This document shows, piece by piece, positions 50,911-59,477 of a stretch of DNA of 64,000 bases; positions within the stretch are counted from its first letter, which is position 1; each line of letters starts with the position of its first letter. The stretch is from assembly GCF_000423105.1 (NCBI RefSeq), contig NZ_AUHI01000006.1:62001-126000 (forward strand). Direction: 5' to 3'. The stretch is from Halalkalibacillus halophilus DSM 18494 (GTDB taxonomy: Bacteria; Bacillota; Bacilli; Bacillales; Alkalibacillaceae). The notes under the pieces are model-generated. The model saw only the letters and a list, made by a program, of their open reading frames with translations, was not told the DNA's origin and ran no database searches. The translations under genes were made by a program, and so were the position numbers.

Positions 50911-52122
50911 TTACGTTTCATCATAATATTTTTTGAAGTTTGAATTTAATACTGCAATCGCAAATAACAAAGTAAAAACGAGCATGGTAATGGCTAAGAA
51001 ACCGATCGTCTGACGAAGCGGAATGAAGTCACCTACCACACCTACACCTAGCACGAATAGTACTTGTAGCGCACTTTGGATCAGTTGAAAAATACTAGTC
51101 ACACGCCCCATGACGTTCACAGGAATATTATTTTGATAAAAGGTGGTTATTCCTGCATTTAAAAAGACTAAAAAGAAACCTAATATGACAAAACCAACCG
51201 TGATGGAAAGAAAGGACCACGAAAAGGCATAGATCACGTAACCGATAGAGCTTAGTACAACTCCAATCACGATCATAAACCGTAGCGAAATATAATTAGT
51301 GATCATCGCAAGTATAACTCCGCCTGTAACGGAACCAACCCCAGTAATACTTACTACTAAACTATACTCCGTTTCGGACAAGCCTATTACACGTTGGGTG
51401 AAAACCACTTCTTGAGCATCCATCGCAAAGGTAAAAATCATAATAAATATAAAACTTGAGTAAATAACGGTAATGTACTTATATTTGTTCATAAATGCTA
51501 TTACTACCGTGAAGTCTTTCCTAACTTGAGAAAAAGTTAAGTTTGGAATCGTTGCCTTATCAATTTTTTCTTGTTCAGGAAGCTTATTTAGCAATACAGC
51601 TGCAAGAACGAAAAATACCGCATTAACTCATAACGTCACATCTGTATTCGTAAGGTAAATTAATCCCCCACCAATCGCAGGACCTATAATAAATGCCCCG
51701 GACGTCGCAAAGGATCGTATGGAGTTGAATCTTTTACGCTGCTCTTTTGGTATTAACATAGTTATGTACGTAGTGGAAGAAGGACCAAAGAAAGCCTTCG
51801 CTACACTCAATAGGACAAGTAATATGTAAATCGCTATGATATTTGGTGCAAAAGGGATTAAAAAGATAAAAAAGCTCCGAAATAAATATGTATAAATCAT
51901 AATCGAACGCTTACTTCGATAATCGATATAGCTTCCAGTCCAAAACTTTAAAATAATATTTGTCAACGGACCGATTATCCACAAAGCAGCAACAGCAGCT
52001 GCCGATCCAGTAAGTTGATAAACGATAATATTTATTGCTACTAAATAAATAAAATCACCAAAACTAGCAATTCCAATTGAAGATAATAAAATTAGCGGGT
52101 TTTTCCATTCGTTTTTAGCTTT
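50911..52122 (-). pseudogene. MFS transporter interrupted by one in-frame TGA
   Basis: Two open frames in the same register make one MFS permease of 403 codons. The first part runs from a TTG at 52122 (AGGGGGA 6 bp upstream) to TGA at 51628-51630, and the second continues without a frameshift to 50911. The joined sequence reads TDVTL-stop-VNAVFFVLAAVLL, where a Trp (TGG) is expected, since WVNA is typical there. Twelve spans are present in total, 6 before and 6 after. A single G-to-A change explains it. It could be a real nonsense mutation, an assembly error or a read-through site. Confidence 0.82.
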
Positions 52123-52237
52123 CAAACAGACTCCCCCTAACCTCACATTTCGAAAATTTCGACAGTATAATTGTACCACTTTTGTGTTGCATAATCAGTA
52201 CCATTTATACGCAAGCTTATTTTGAGTTTTAAATAAG

Positions 52238-52450
52238 GTTGGAGATGAATAAATTATGTCTGATATTCTCCCTATAAAGTTCGATACTCCTGAATTATGT
52301 CTGATTTCCTCATCTTAAAGTTCAATACTTCTATATTATGTCTGATTTCCTCCTAATAAGGTTGGATAACTTTAAATTAAGTCCGATTCCCACCCAACAA
52401 AGTTCGATATCTTCATATTAAGTCTGATACTTTCCTCATGAAAACGAATA
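52238..52450 (+). repeat. Phased intergenic array A7 (GTCTGAT/GTTCGAT class, 41-bp dimers)
   Basis: About ten units. The GAT positions fall at 52243 (degenerate), 52263, 52284, 52304, 52324 (as AAT), 52344, 52365, 52385, 52406 and 52426, spaced 20 or 21 bp. AATTATGTCTGATTTCCTC and TATAAAGTTCGATACTTC alternate. It lies between the divergent MFS and YeeE-like genes; the remaining 52451-52581 contains no other motif I can support except the ribosome site GAGGAG at 52568-52573. Confidence 0.85.
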
Positions 52451-52581
52451 AATATCTATACGTCCCAATAAATTGTGACGATCATTGATCCACCTGGATA
52501 ATATTCCATGAATAAGTAAGTTAAAAATCACTCAAATTAGGGAACGGATAGGCATGTTAGATTTTGAGGAGACAATATATT

Positions 52582-53808
52582 ATGAGTAATCAAAATAAAA
52601 AATCGGAAGAACAGTATTCCAATCCACAAAATATTATTACGATTGTCTTTTTCCTGATTACGGTTGCTCTAGCTTATGGAGCTTACCATTACTCTGGTTG
52701 GCAATTTGTTGTATTATTTATCATTGGTTGGTTGATTGGGTATACCTTATTCCACGCTAGGTATGGTTTCGCTAGTGTTTATAGGCAAATTGTTGAAACC
52801 GGAAATACCGAAATGTTACGCGGACATATGATTAAACTGATCATCGCAACGACTTTATTTGCACTTATTATTAATTTAGGAATTGGGTTATTTGGAGTCG
52901 TTCCTGCAGGTGCATTATCACCAATCACCGTAGGGTTAGTTGTCGGTTCCTTTTTATTCGGTTTTGGAATGGAGTTTGGAAGTGGCTTAGCACCAGCATC
53001 GATGCGTACTGCTGAAGGGGGACGAACGGCTTCTGTATTTACAGTATTAGGTTTCTTAATTGGAGCTACAGTCGGCGCCTTCCACTTTCAATTCTGGAAC
53101 GATACCTTACCTAATCGTCCAGAATTTTCATTGATCCATGATACACCACTTGGATTCTGGGGTTCTCTAGCATTACAAACTTCTATTTTTGTAGTAATTG
53201 CAATTGGGACTTATATTTATAATAAAAGCAAGAGACCACCTGACCTACCAAAGATGCCAAGAGGTTCAGGTTGGGCAAAGTTTTTATATGGAACGTGGCC
53301 GATCTGGGTAGGTGCTGTCGTCATTGCAGTCTTAAACGCCGCTGTACTAGTTGTCCAGGGTAGCCCGTGGAAATTAACGGCAGCCTTTACCACTTGGGGA
53401 TCTAAAATTGCGGATAACCTTGGATTCGATGTATCTTCATGGGGGTATTGGGGTGAGCAAGAACCACTTGGTACTTTGAGCGATGTGGTATTCACTGATG
53501 ACTTAAGTGTTCTAAACTTTGGGGTAATCAGTGGCGCACTAATAACAATGTCTATTGCAGGACTAATACGCTTCAGTAAAATCCCTCCCCACCTGATGAT
53601 TGCCGCTTTAATCGGGGGACTGTTAATGGGATACGGAGCAACGATTTCGTTCGGCGCAAACGTCGGTGCTTACTTTAGTGGATTAGCCTCATTAAGTTTA
53701 CACGCTTGGATCTGGGCACCAATGGCGATTGCAGGTGTTTATGTCGCCTACTATACTGAAAAAAAATTCGGGTTTCTTCGAGCCGGATCTAAAGGTTTAG
53801 GGAGTTAA
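52582..53808 (+). CDS. YeeE/YedE family membrane protein lacking the transport cysteines
   Basis: A 408-residue integral membrane protein of the YeeE/YedE (sulfur transport domain) family, with about ten spans in two halves. The start is ATG 52582 with GAGGAG 8-9 bp upstream; an earlier TTG at 52564 lies before that site. The family's three conserved cysteines, which relay thiosulfate, are all replaced: RFCF becomes RYGF, GGCASG becomes GSGLAP, and GCNIGAYFSG becomes GANVGAYFSG. There is no cysteine in the whole protein. It probably transports or binds something other than thiosulfate, or works by another route. No tusA gene is next to it. Confidence 0.85.
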   Translation: MSNQNKKSEEQYSNPQNIITIVFFLITVALAYGAYHYSGWQFVVLFIIGWLIGYTLFHARYGFASVYRQIVETGNTEMLRGHMIKLIIATTLFALIINLGIGLFGVVPAGALSPITVGLVVGSFLFGFGMEFGSGLAPASMRTAEGGRTASVFTVLGFLIGATVGAFHFQFWNDTLPNRPEFSLIHDTPLGFWGSLALQTSIFVVIAIGTYIYNKSKRPPDLPKMPRGSGWAKFLYGTWPIWVGAVVIAVLNAAVLVVQGSPWKLTAAFTTWGSKIADNLGFDVSSWGYWGEQEPLGTLSDVVFTDDLSVLNFGVISGALITMSIAGLIRFSKIPPHLMIAALIGGLLMGYGATISFGANVGAYFSGLASLSLHAWIWAPMAIAGVYVAYYTEKKFGFLRAGSKGLGS

Positions 53809-54688
53809 GATCGAATTGAAGAGTAACCAGAGCCTTTTCCCAATTTGGGGAAAGGCTTTTTAATACGTGCATCGCATACGGACTAGTCGAGTCGAATTCA
53901 CCTTCTAGTTTCTCATAACCTTGATTAACTAAAGCGTTCCACTGAGTGACTATTACGTAATCCAACAAGTCAAAAGAATTAGCAGAATCAGCTCCAACCC
54001 AACCAACCTCAACTGTCTGTGTATCAATATGATGTAACAAGGAAAAAGCTTTAATTGCACCATCTTTTACACTAGTAATGACATAGCTATGATCTAATAA
54101 TGTATCCTCAGCGAAAATCAATCGTTCCCATACATCGTTTGAAAAATTTGCAGGCGGGTTTGCTTGATAGGTACGAATATATGTATCATGAATAAATTCG
54201 ATCGCTTGCCCCTTCTCAAAAGCATTAGTGAGGTCTGCCAACGGAATTGCATTATAATCATTATTCCATTCTTTATTAATGCATTTTTTCCTCAGAGCTA
54301 TTGTCGGCATATACGTTCGCCGTACCTCTATTGCCCCCACTTCTTTAAAAACATTCACTAATGGGTCTGTTGAACAAAAAGAGATCTGCATCCTGTTTTT
54401 CATTTCCGACTCTTCCGTTTTCAATTGCTCCAACATAGGAACAGCAATCGATTTTAGATTAAATGTAGGATCAATTATCATAGACATATATGTTATATGA
54501 GGATGAAATGTGTTATGCCAAGTGTGAAGGACACCTATGATCTCATGACCTTTCCTTACCGCTAAGGAAACTGTATTTGATGAGTTTGTTAAACCATTTA
54601 GAAAAAAATCCTTCGACTGTTCCGGACTGCTTAAAGAACGCACAAACAGTTCAATTTCATTTTTATTGTTTATACGGTCAAAGTACAT
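53789..54688 (-). CDS. Two-domain GNAT-like acetyltransferase
   Basis: A 299-residue protein with two GNAT-like halves (about 1-130 and 140-299). The second half contains 'SVKDGAIKAFSLLHHIDTQTVEVGWVGADSANSFDLLDYVI', the beta4-beta5 region. An acetyl-CoA pyrophosphate loop is not clear, so the activity is uncertain. Its last 20 bp overlap the YeeE-like gene's end on the opposite strand, and a terminator hairpin for that gene is encoded in its C-terminal codons. It is monocistronic. Confidence 0.7.
   Translation of the reverse strand: MYFDRINNKNEIELFVRSLSSPEQSKDFFLNGLTNSSNTVSLAVRKGHEIIGVLHTWHNTFHPHITYMSMIIDPTFNLKSIAVPMLEQLKTEESEMKNRMQISFCSTDPLVNVFKEVGAIEVRRTYMPTIALRKKCINKEWNNDYNAIPLADLTNAFEKGQAIEFIHDTYIRTYQANPPANFSNDVWERLIFAEDTLLDHSYVITSVKDGAIKAFSLLHHIDTQTVEVGWVGADSANSFDLLDYVIVTQWNALVNQGYEKLEGEFDSTSPYAMHVLKSLSPNWEKALVTLQFDLNSLNL
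53831..53862 (+). terminator. Terminator embedded in a convergent coding region
   Basis: AGCCTTTTCCC (53831-53841) pairs with GGGGAAAGGCT (53847-53857), one G-U pair, then TTTTTAA. It is placed correctly for the YeeE-like gene but lies entirely inside the coding sequence of the opposing GNAT-like gene, near its 3' end. Confidence 0.8.
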
Positions 54689-54783
54689 TTTAATTTACGC
54701 CCCTTTTTAACATAAACAAAGCTAATGCTATTAAAAATGAAAGTGTAAACTCCAAAATTAAGATCTACTATTCCTAAAGGTTC

Positions 54784-54960
54784 TTAAACTTTTTTTCCGT
54801 TATTCGAGAGTACCTCTATCACCAGCCAAGCAATTACCATGGTTATTATAGTTTGTAATATATTCGCTTCCCAGTTAATTGTATTTTTGAATACATAATC
54901 GTTTATACACAATAAAACATACAGAGCCACGCCTAAAGTTATTCTAATTTTGTTATTCAT
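54784..54960 (-). CDS. 58-residue membrane peptide
   Basis: A short gene with ATG at 54960 and stop TAA at 54784-54786, preceded by AAAGTGGGG. The product has two hydrophobic segments: ITLGVALYVLLCIN (7-20) and ILQTIITMVIAWLVIEVL (34-51), and ends SNNGKKV. It lies 15 bp after the HD-domain gene on the same strand, so it may belong to that operon. No family recognised. The remainder of the gap to 54688 holds nothing I can support. Confidence 0.55.
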   Translation of the reverse strand: MNNKIRITLGVALYVLLCINDYVFKNTINWEANILQTIITMVIAWLVIEVLSNNGKKV

Positions 54961-54975
54961 AACGAAAACCCCACT

Positions 54976-55950
54976 TTAAAGCAAAATTCTAACCCCTACA
55001 CCTTTCACAGTTCTTTCATAAGCCTGTTCATTCATATTCTCAACTATCTTAGAAACTTCTGAAGCACGCTTGATCGTACCTTCCACTTTAACGGCTGGAT
55101 CAATCATACGAACTTTGTTTTTCCTATAAATGTCCGATTTTTCTAAGGTTGTTTCCAAATGTACATTAGAATGAATCTGATGAAGAGTATCTATTAACTT
55201 TTCGTTTCCATTTTCTCTTACCTTCGACAATAATTCTTCGTCGGTTCCCATAAAATCATCCATATTAATTACTTCACCCTGCACAGCTCCTCGCAAAACC
55301 TTGGTTAACTGGTCATTCGCATAAATATTAAGCGGGTCCATGAAGTAATCAATAACTTCTTTATAATAAAGTTCAACGAAAAGTTCTGCACTTTCGGTAT
55401 CTTTAAAAGCAACCACTCCATGTTCCACCGTTAGGTTTGTTAGTATCTGTTGCACCTCTGTATCAGTGATTGTTCCATGTCTATGTAAGTCCCTTAATGT
55501 ATAATCAATCCGATCTGCACACAAGTGTGGCGCAGGTTGTTCGAGGATTCTCCAATTCGAATCATCCAATAAACTCGAGTAATCATTGTATCCGTATTTC
55601 TTTAAAATAGTAGGAATCGTAGAACTTTCAATTACGCTTAAAAAAATATCCTCATGATAAGATTCGTCCTGGTTTTTTGTTACAAAATCAACCACATGAG
55701 AAAATGCGGTATGCGACACGTCATGTAAAAGTCCTGCGATTTGTTCCTCAAGACTTCCTCCGAGGGTACGAACGAGCAACATAACCCCAACGGAATGTTC
55801 GTAACGCGTCAGATTCCACCGAGAGTTCACAAGATAACTTGCTCCACCTTGATGAACACCATGCAGCCTTTGAATAGCGTTGCTTTTTAACAGTTCCTCC
55901 AATACAGGTTCGATTTCGAATGTGCCATATAACTCATCTTGAATAATCAT
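54976..55950 (-). CDS. HD-domain phosphohydrolase
   Basis: A 324-residue HD-superfamily metal-dependent hydrolase. Metal ligands are in RYEHSVGVML (His), LLHDVSHTAFSH (HD plus His) and 'DRIDYTL' (Asp). This layout is that of dNTPase/YdhJ-like HD proteins that act on nucleotides. It is fourth in a minus-strand operon after two DNA glycosylase-like proteins and an ATPase, 24 bp after the latter. Whether it acts on nucleotides released by repair is inference. Confidence 0.88.
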   Translation of the reverse strand: MIIQDELYGTFEIEPVLEELLKSNAIQRLHGVHQGGASYLVNSRWNLTRYEHSVGVMLLVRTLGGSLEEQIAGLLHDVSHTAFSHVVDFVTKNQDESYHEDIFLSVIESSTIPTILKKYGYNDYSSLLDDSNWRILEQPAPHLCADRIDYTLRDLHRHGTITDTEVQQILTNLTVEHGVVAFKDTESAELFVELYYKEVIDYFMDPLNIYANDQLTKVLRGAVQGEVINMDDFMGTDEELLSKVRENGNEKLIDTLHQIHSNVHLETTLEKSDIYRKNKVRMIDPAVKVEGTIKRASEVSKIVENMNEQAYERTVKGVGVRILL

Positions 55951-55974
55951 CGACTTCCCCCAATAATTTTCGAA

Positions 55975-56760
55975 CTACAAATGTCTTAGAAAACGTTCTG
56001 GATGATTTAAAAAGTCCCGTGTCAGTGTCACGTGTTCCAGGTCATCATATTGCTTTTTAACGAGTTCGCCCTCTTCTATTGCTAAGATTTGAGCCTCAGG
56101 TATAGCCATTAAAATAGGAGAATGCGTCGCAATAATAAATTGAGCGTCCTTTTTAACCATCTCTTTAATCATTGAAATTAATGACAATTGTTTTAAGGGT
56201 GACAACGGAGCTTCCGGCTCATCTAAAATATAAAGCCCGCCTGGTTTGAACCTAGCTTGGAATAAATCCAAAAAGCTTTCTCCATGCGAACGAAACTCTA
56301 ATCCATCCCCATATGATTGTTGTAGGTCGCTTAGAGTTCTAGCATAAGGTAGAACCTCTAAACTATTTGGATCCCTCTTCTTAATTTCCTCTAAGCTTTC
56401 AGCAGATTCCTTTTTGATTTCACTCAATTTCTCTACAAACTTCACAAAATCTGTTGCACGAAAAAAGAAGCCTGTTTTTGTGCGTAACTTCCAAATTAGC
56501 TTCATCTGCTCCGCAAGTTTCCTTGCATCTTCGAGGTCAGGCTGGTCATCAATATGTTCCCCGCCAATTAAGATGCTACCGATTTCACTCGCAATCGCTT
56601 CTAATAACGTTGATTTCCCCGTTCCATTATCACCCACTAAAATAGTTACTGGTTTCTCTAGTTTTAAGGCATCAAGCTGCTTCACCAGAGGTAAATTAAA
56701 AGGATATTCTTCTAGATTCGTGGAAGGTTTCATTTGAATATGCGTTAAATTGACCACCAT
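55975..56760 (-). CDS. AAA/ABC-like ATPase
   Basis: A 261-residue P-loop ATPase of the AAA_15/SMC-like type without a transporter context. Walker A is GDNGTGKST (about 43-51), Walker B YILDEPEAPLS, and the switch region is IIATHSPILMA. The 130-residue insertion between the two includes a charged helical region ('KFVEKLSEIKKESAESLEEIKK'). It lies 12 bp after the winged-helix gene and 24 bp before the HD gene. Such ATPases often couple to nucleases or repair enzymes; here the neighbours suggest DNA repair, unproven. Confidence 0.85.
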   Translation of the reverse strand: MVVNLTHIQMKPSTNLEEYPFNLPLVKQLDALKLEKPVTILVGDNGTGKSTLLEAIASEIGSILIGGEHIDDQPDLEDARKLAEQMKLIWKLRTKTGFFFRATDFVKFVEKLSEIKKESAESLEEIKKRDPNSLEVLPYARTLSDLQQSYGDGLEFRSHGESFLDLFQARFKPGGLYILDEPEAPLSPLKQLSLISMIKEMVKKDAQFIIATHSPILMAIPEAQILAIEEGELVKKQYDDLEHVTLTRDFLNHPERFLRHL

Positions 56761-56772
56761 AACCCCTCCAGT

Positions 56773-57825
56773 TTATAAATTTTCACCATTATAATTAAGA
56801 ATCGCAGTTGTTTCCTGCGAGTATCCTTTTCGAACAGCAGCCAGAATTTCTTCTTTACGTTTACTTGCCTCTTCTTTCGGAAGCGTTAGTTTAATATCCT
56901 CTACATCATGCGGACCGATTCGCCAATGCCCTATTACAGCTCCTTTGAATTCACCATCAATGAGTAAGTACTGTAAGATTTCCTCTCCTTGGAACAGTTC
57001 TTTCAATACATGTAAGTTCGCTCGCACAAGGAAATCTGATTTATCCAGCATAAAGACCGACGCATCTATTTGATTATGTGTTACAGATAGATCCTTCACT
57101 AGCATGTATCCCTCACCAAGTTCTTGAGCGTCTACTTGTTGCGCTTCCCCTTCCTCTACCAAATAATCGAGAGCCTGCTTCAATGTCGTTTTTTTCAATT
57201 GCGACCATTCTTTAATTTCATCAAAGCTTGCAAAGACATAAGCCTCTAAAAATCGTTGCACAATTTTTGCCGCAGCTTTTTCCAAAGGTTCGCCTAAATT
57301 AATTTCAAACCACTCTGTTTCAAAATCAAACCACCCTGTATTCCAATCTGTGTCGATCTGATCTTCATACACTACAAAAGCTTCCTGTAGCTTCTTTAAT
57401 GCTGGATTGATTTCTTTTGATGGATAATCCAAAGCTTCCCTCAACTGTTCTTTATCGATCCCACCAGATTGTTTAATCAACATATGGATCTCGTCATAAG
57501 TCTCTTTATGTTTCTGAATCGGCTTCCGGTAAACTCCTGCATATAAATTCAAATATTCCGCCACCACGTAAGCAATCCGCCCACCTTGAAAGCGAGCTTT
57601 CACCGTGTGATGTTTCTCCCTTAATTTTTCAGACAACAACTCATCATTAAAAGTTGTACGATGAACGAGCTTAGGAGGATTTCCTGGTCGACCAAAATGC
57701 ACTGGTGCAACGGGTTGTAATTTTTTTAGTAGTTCTAGATAAGCTGTTTCATCATTTGGATTAGTCAGTGGCTTAAGCAAACCTTGTCTTAATAAACGTT
57801 CTTGTAAAATCGACGTTTTATCCAT
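56773..57825 (-). CDS. Winged-helix DNA glycosylase-like protein (AlkZ/YcaQ group)
   Basis: A 350-residue protein started at ATG 57825, which is 8 bp after AGGAG (the ATG at 57831 is too close). It has tandem winged-helix segments ('KEQLREALDYPSKEINPALKKL', 'SFDEIKEWSQLKKTTLKQALDYLVEEGEAQQV') and a C-terminal beta-rich domain, the layout of the HTH_42/AlkZ group of DNA glycosylases that act on alkylated or cross-linked bases. I could not confirm the QxQ/QxD catalytic motif, so it may be a divergent member. It is second in the operon. Confidence 0.6.
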   Translation of the reverse strand: MDKTSILQERLLRQGLLKPLTNPNDETAYLELLKKLQPVAPVHFGRPGNPPKLVHRTTFNDELLSEKLREKHHTVKARFQGGRIAYVVAEYLNLYAGVYRKPIQKHKETYDEIHMLIKQSGGIDKEQLREALDYPSKEINPALKKLQEAFVVYEDQIDTDWNTGWFDFETEWFEINLGEPLEKAAAKIVQRFLEAYVFASFDEIKEWSQLKKTTLKQALDYLVEEGEAQQVDAQELGEGYMLVKDLSVTHNQIDASVFMLDKSDFLVRANLHVLKELFQGEEILQYLLIDGEFKGAVIGHWRIGPHDVEDIKLTLPKEEASKRKEEILAAVRKGYSQETTAILNYNGENL

Positions 57826-57858
57826 CGGCATAGCTCCTTTGTCATCAGAATAGATCTT

Positions 57859-58500
57859 TTACTCCACCCTTTTCTCACAGACATCCTCCAAAGGACATCT
57901 TTCACATATCGGTTTGGACTTACAGTGAACTTTCGCATGCTCAACAAGGAGAGCATGATACTCATTATAAACCTGCAAATCATCAGGTAGTTCCTTCTCT
58001 ATTTCCTTCCGAAAGGCATCATAAGAGCTTGGTAATTCATACCCCACACGGTTAAAAATTCGTTGTGCATACGCATCCACTACAAATACTGGATAGTCCA
58101 ATGCATATAACAAAATAACATCAGCAGTCTCTCGCCCAATCCCATGAATGCCGATGAGCTCATTTCTCAACTCTTTTCCGTCTACTTGCCTCGCGTTTTC
58201 AAGATCATAATCATAACCTTCAAACCACTTTAAAAACGACTTGATCCGCTTCGCTTTAATATTAAAAAATCCACTCGAGCGGATTAACTGAGCGAGTTCA
58301 TCTATATCCATCTCGGCCATTTTCTCTGGTTCCAAATAAGGACGGAGCTTCTCGAATGCCAAGTCAACATTTTTCCAGCTTGTGTTTTGAATAAGAATCG
58401 CGCCAATCATCATTTCAAAATCAGAATCGGCAGGCCACCATTTTTGTGCTCCATAGCGGTTATAAAGTTTTTCATATAAGTCCATGTATGTGGGTTTCAT
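57859..58500 (-). CDS. HhH-GPD DNA glycosylase, MagIII-like
   Basis: A 213-residue glycosylase from ATG 58500 (AAGGAG 6-7 bp upstream). It has 'WWPADSDFEMMIGAILIQNTSW', the HhH motif LIGIHGIGRETADVILLYAL, the catalytic Asp in FVVDAYAQR and a 4Fe-4S site C-x6-C-x2-C-x5-C at the C-terminus. The Lys that makes endonuclease III a lyase is Glu here (GIGRETA), so it should be a monofunctional base-excision glycosylase, as in MagIII (3-methyladenine). It heads the operon with the AlkZ-like protein, ATPase and HD hydrolase. Confidence 0.85.
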   Translation of the reverse strand: MKPTYMDLYEKLYNRYGAQKWWPADSDFEMMIGAILIQNTSWKNVDLAFEKLRPYLEPEKMAEMDIDELAQLIRSSGFFNIKAKRIKSFLKWFEGYDYDLENARQVDGKELRNELIGIHGIGRETADVILLYALDYPVFVVDAYAQRIFNRVGYELPSSYDAFRKEIEKELPDDLQVYNEYHALLVEHAKVHCKSKPICERCPLEDVCEKRVE

Positions 58501-58654
58501 GCTGTACTCCTTCTTCATCTTTTAACTATCTATTCCCTGTTTTATAGATTCTTAATTAGAACCACTCTCGTAAAAAATTTAAAGGTCCCAAAAACAGTTT
58601 AGACTTTGAAGACGTAACGACTTTTGGACCCCTAATCTATTTTACTATCAACTG

Positions 58655-59317
58655 CTAAATCGCCTTATCTGTAACATCCGCTTCTGCCTCAAATTTTTGT
58701 AGTTCGATCACTCCACCACAATGAGATATGGGATAAAATTCACTTGCACAAAAGGCTTGAAGCGATGGCTGAAGCTCTTCATAAACAAAATAATACTCCT
58801 CCTCATCCCAATGGTGTGCATTCTCCAACTTACACGCATCATGTTTCGCTCTCGTTTCAAACGCGACATCGCCGATCAGAAGTTTCCCGTTTTTTCTAAG
58901 CATACTCATTAAACGTTTGATTAAATTTACTTTAGCTTGGTCATCTAAGTGATGAAGGGCATACGTGCTAATAATAGTGTCATATGCCTGCTCAGCTAAA
59001 TTCTGCGGTACTCCTTCCGTTAGATCTGCTTGATATAAAATAGCTTGAGGCATTTTCTCCTGAGCAATCGCTAACATTTCCTTTGAAAAATCCACACCAA
59101 AAATCTGGTGACCTTGTTTGTATAATTGACTCGTTAAAACGGCCGTACCAAAACCTAAATCCAATATACGAGAGTCGCTATGACGCATCGCTTCATTATA
59201 AATGGTGTTCAAAATATCTTTATAGCCCGCAAACGGATAAGAATCGCTTTCTTCACTTAACTGAACAGAACGGTCGTACTCATTCGCCCATAAGTCGAAT
59301 CCTTTATTTGATAACAT
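58655..59317 (-). CDS. Class I SAM-dependent methyltransferase
   Basis: A 220-residue methyltransferase. Motif I is ILDLGFGTAVLTSQL (about 50-64), the SAM ribose acidic residue is in FGVDFS, and motif post-I 'YDTIISTYALHHLDD' follows. It is similar in size to YrrT-type enzymes. The substrate is unknown. It is monocistronic, with an AAAAAGGAGC site before the ATG. A region of GGTCC/GGACC complementarity at 58580-58630 lies beyond its stop, too weak to call a terminator. Confidence 0.85.
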   Translation of the reverse strand: MLSNKGFDLWANEYDRSVQLSEESDSYPFAGYKDILNTIYNEAMRHSDSRILDLGFGTAVLTSQLYKQGHQIFGVDFSKEMLAIAQEKMPQAILYQADLTEGVPQNLAEQAYDTIISTYALHHLDDQAKVNLIKRLMSMLRKNGKLLIGDVAFETRAKHDACKLENAHHWDEEEYYFVYEELQPSLQAFCASEFYPISHCGGVIELQKFEAEADVTDKAI

Positions 59318-59477
59318 CTAATTGCTCCTTTTTATAACAGGTTAAATTCTTTTATCTCTCTGATTATGATATTTATTTATATAAGTCATTCTCATCACCT
59401 CATACTTCATTATTCAACTTCTTTTCAGTAATTTCCTTTCAAAAAAGGTTAGGAAATAATATAAAAGGGGATTTATT

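Noticed and set aside
58577..58630. Terminator between the methyltransferase and MagIII-like genes
   Set aside because: GGTCC/GGACC arms are short, the loop is about 35 nt and no U-run follows; too weak to list.
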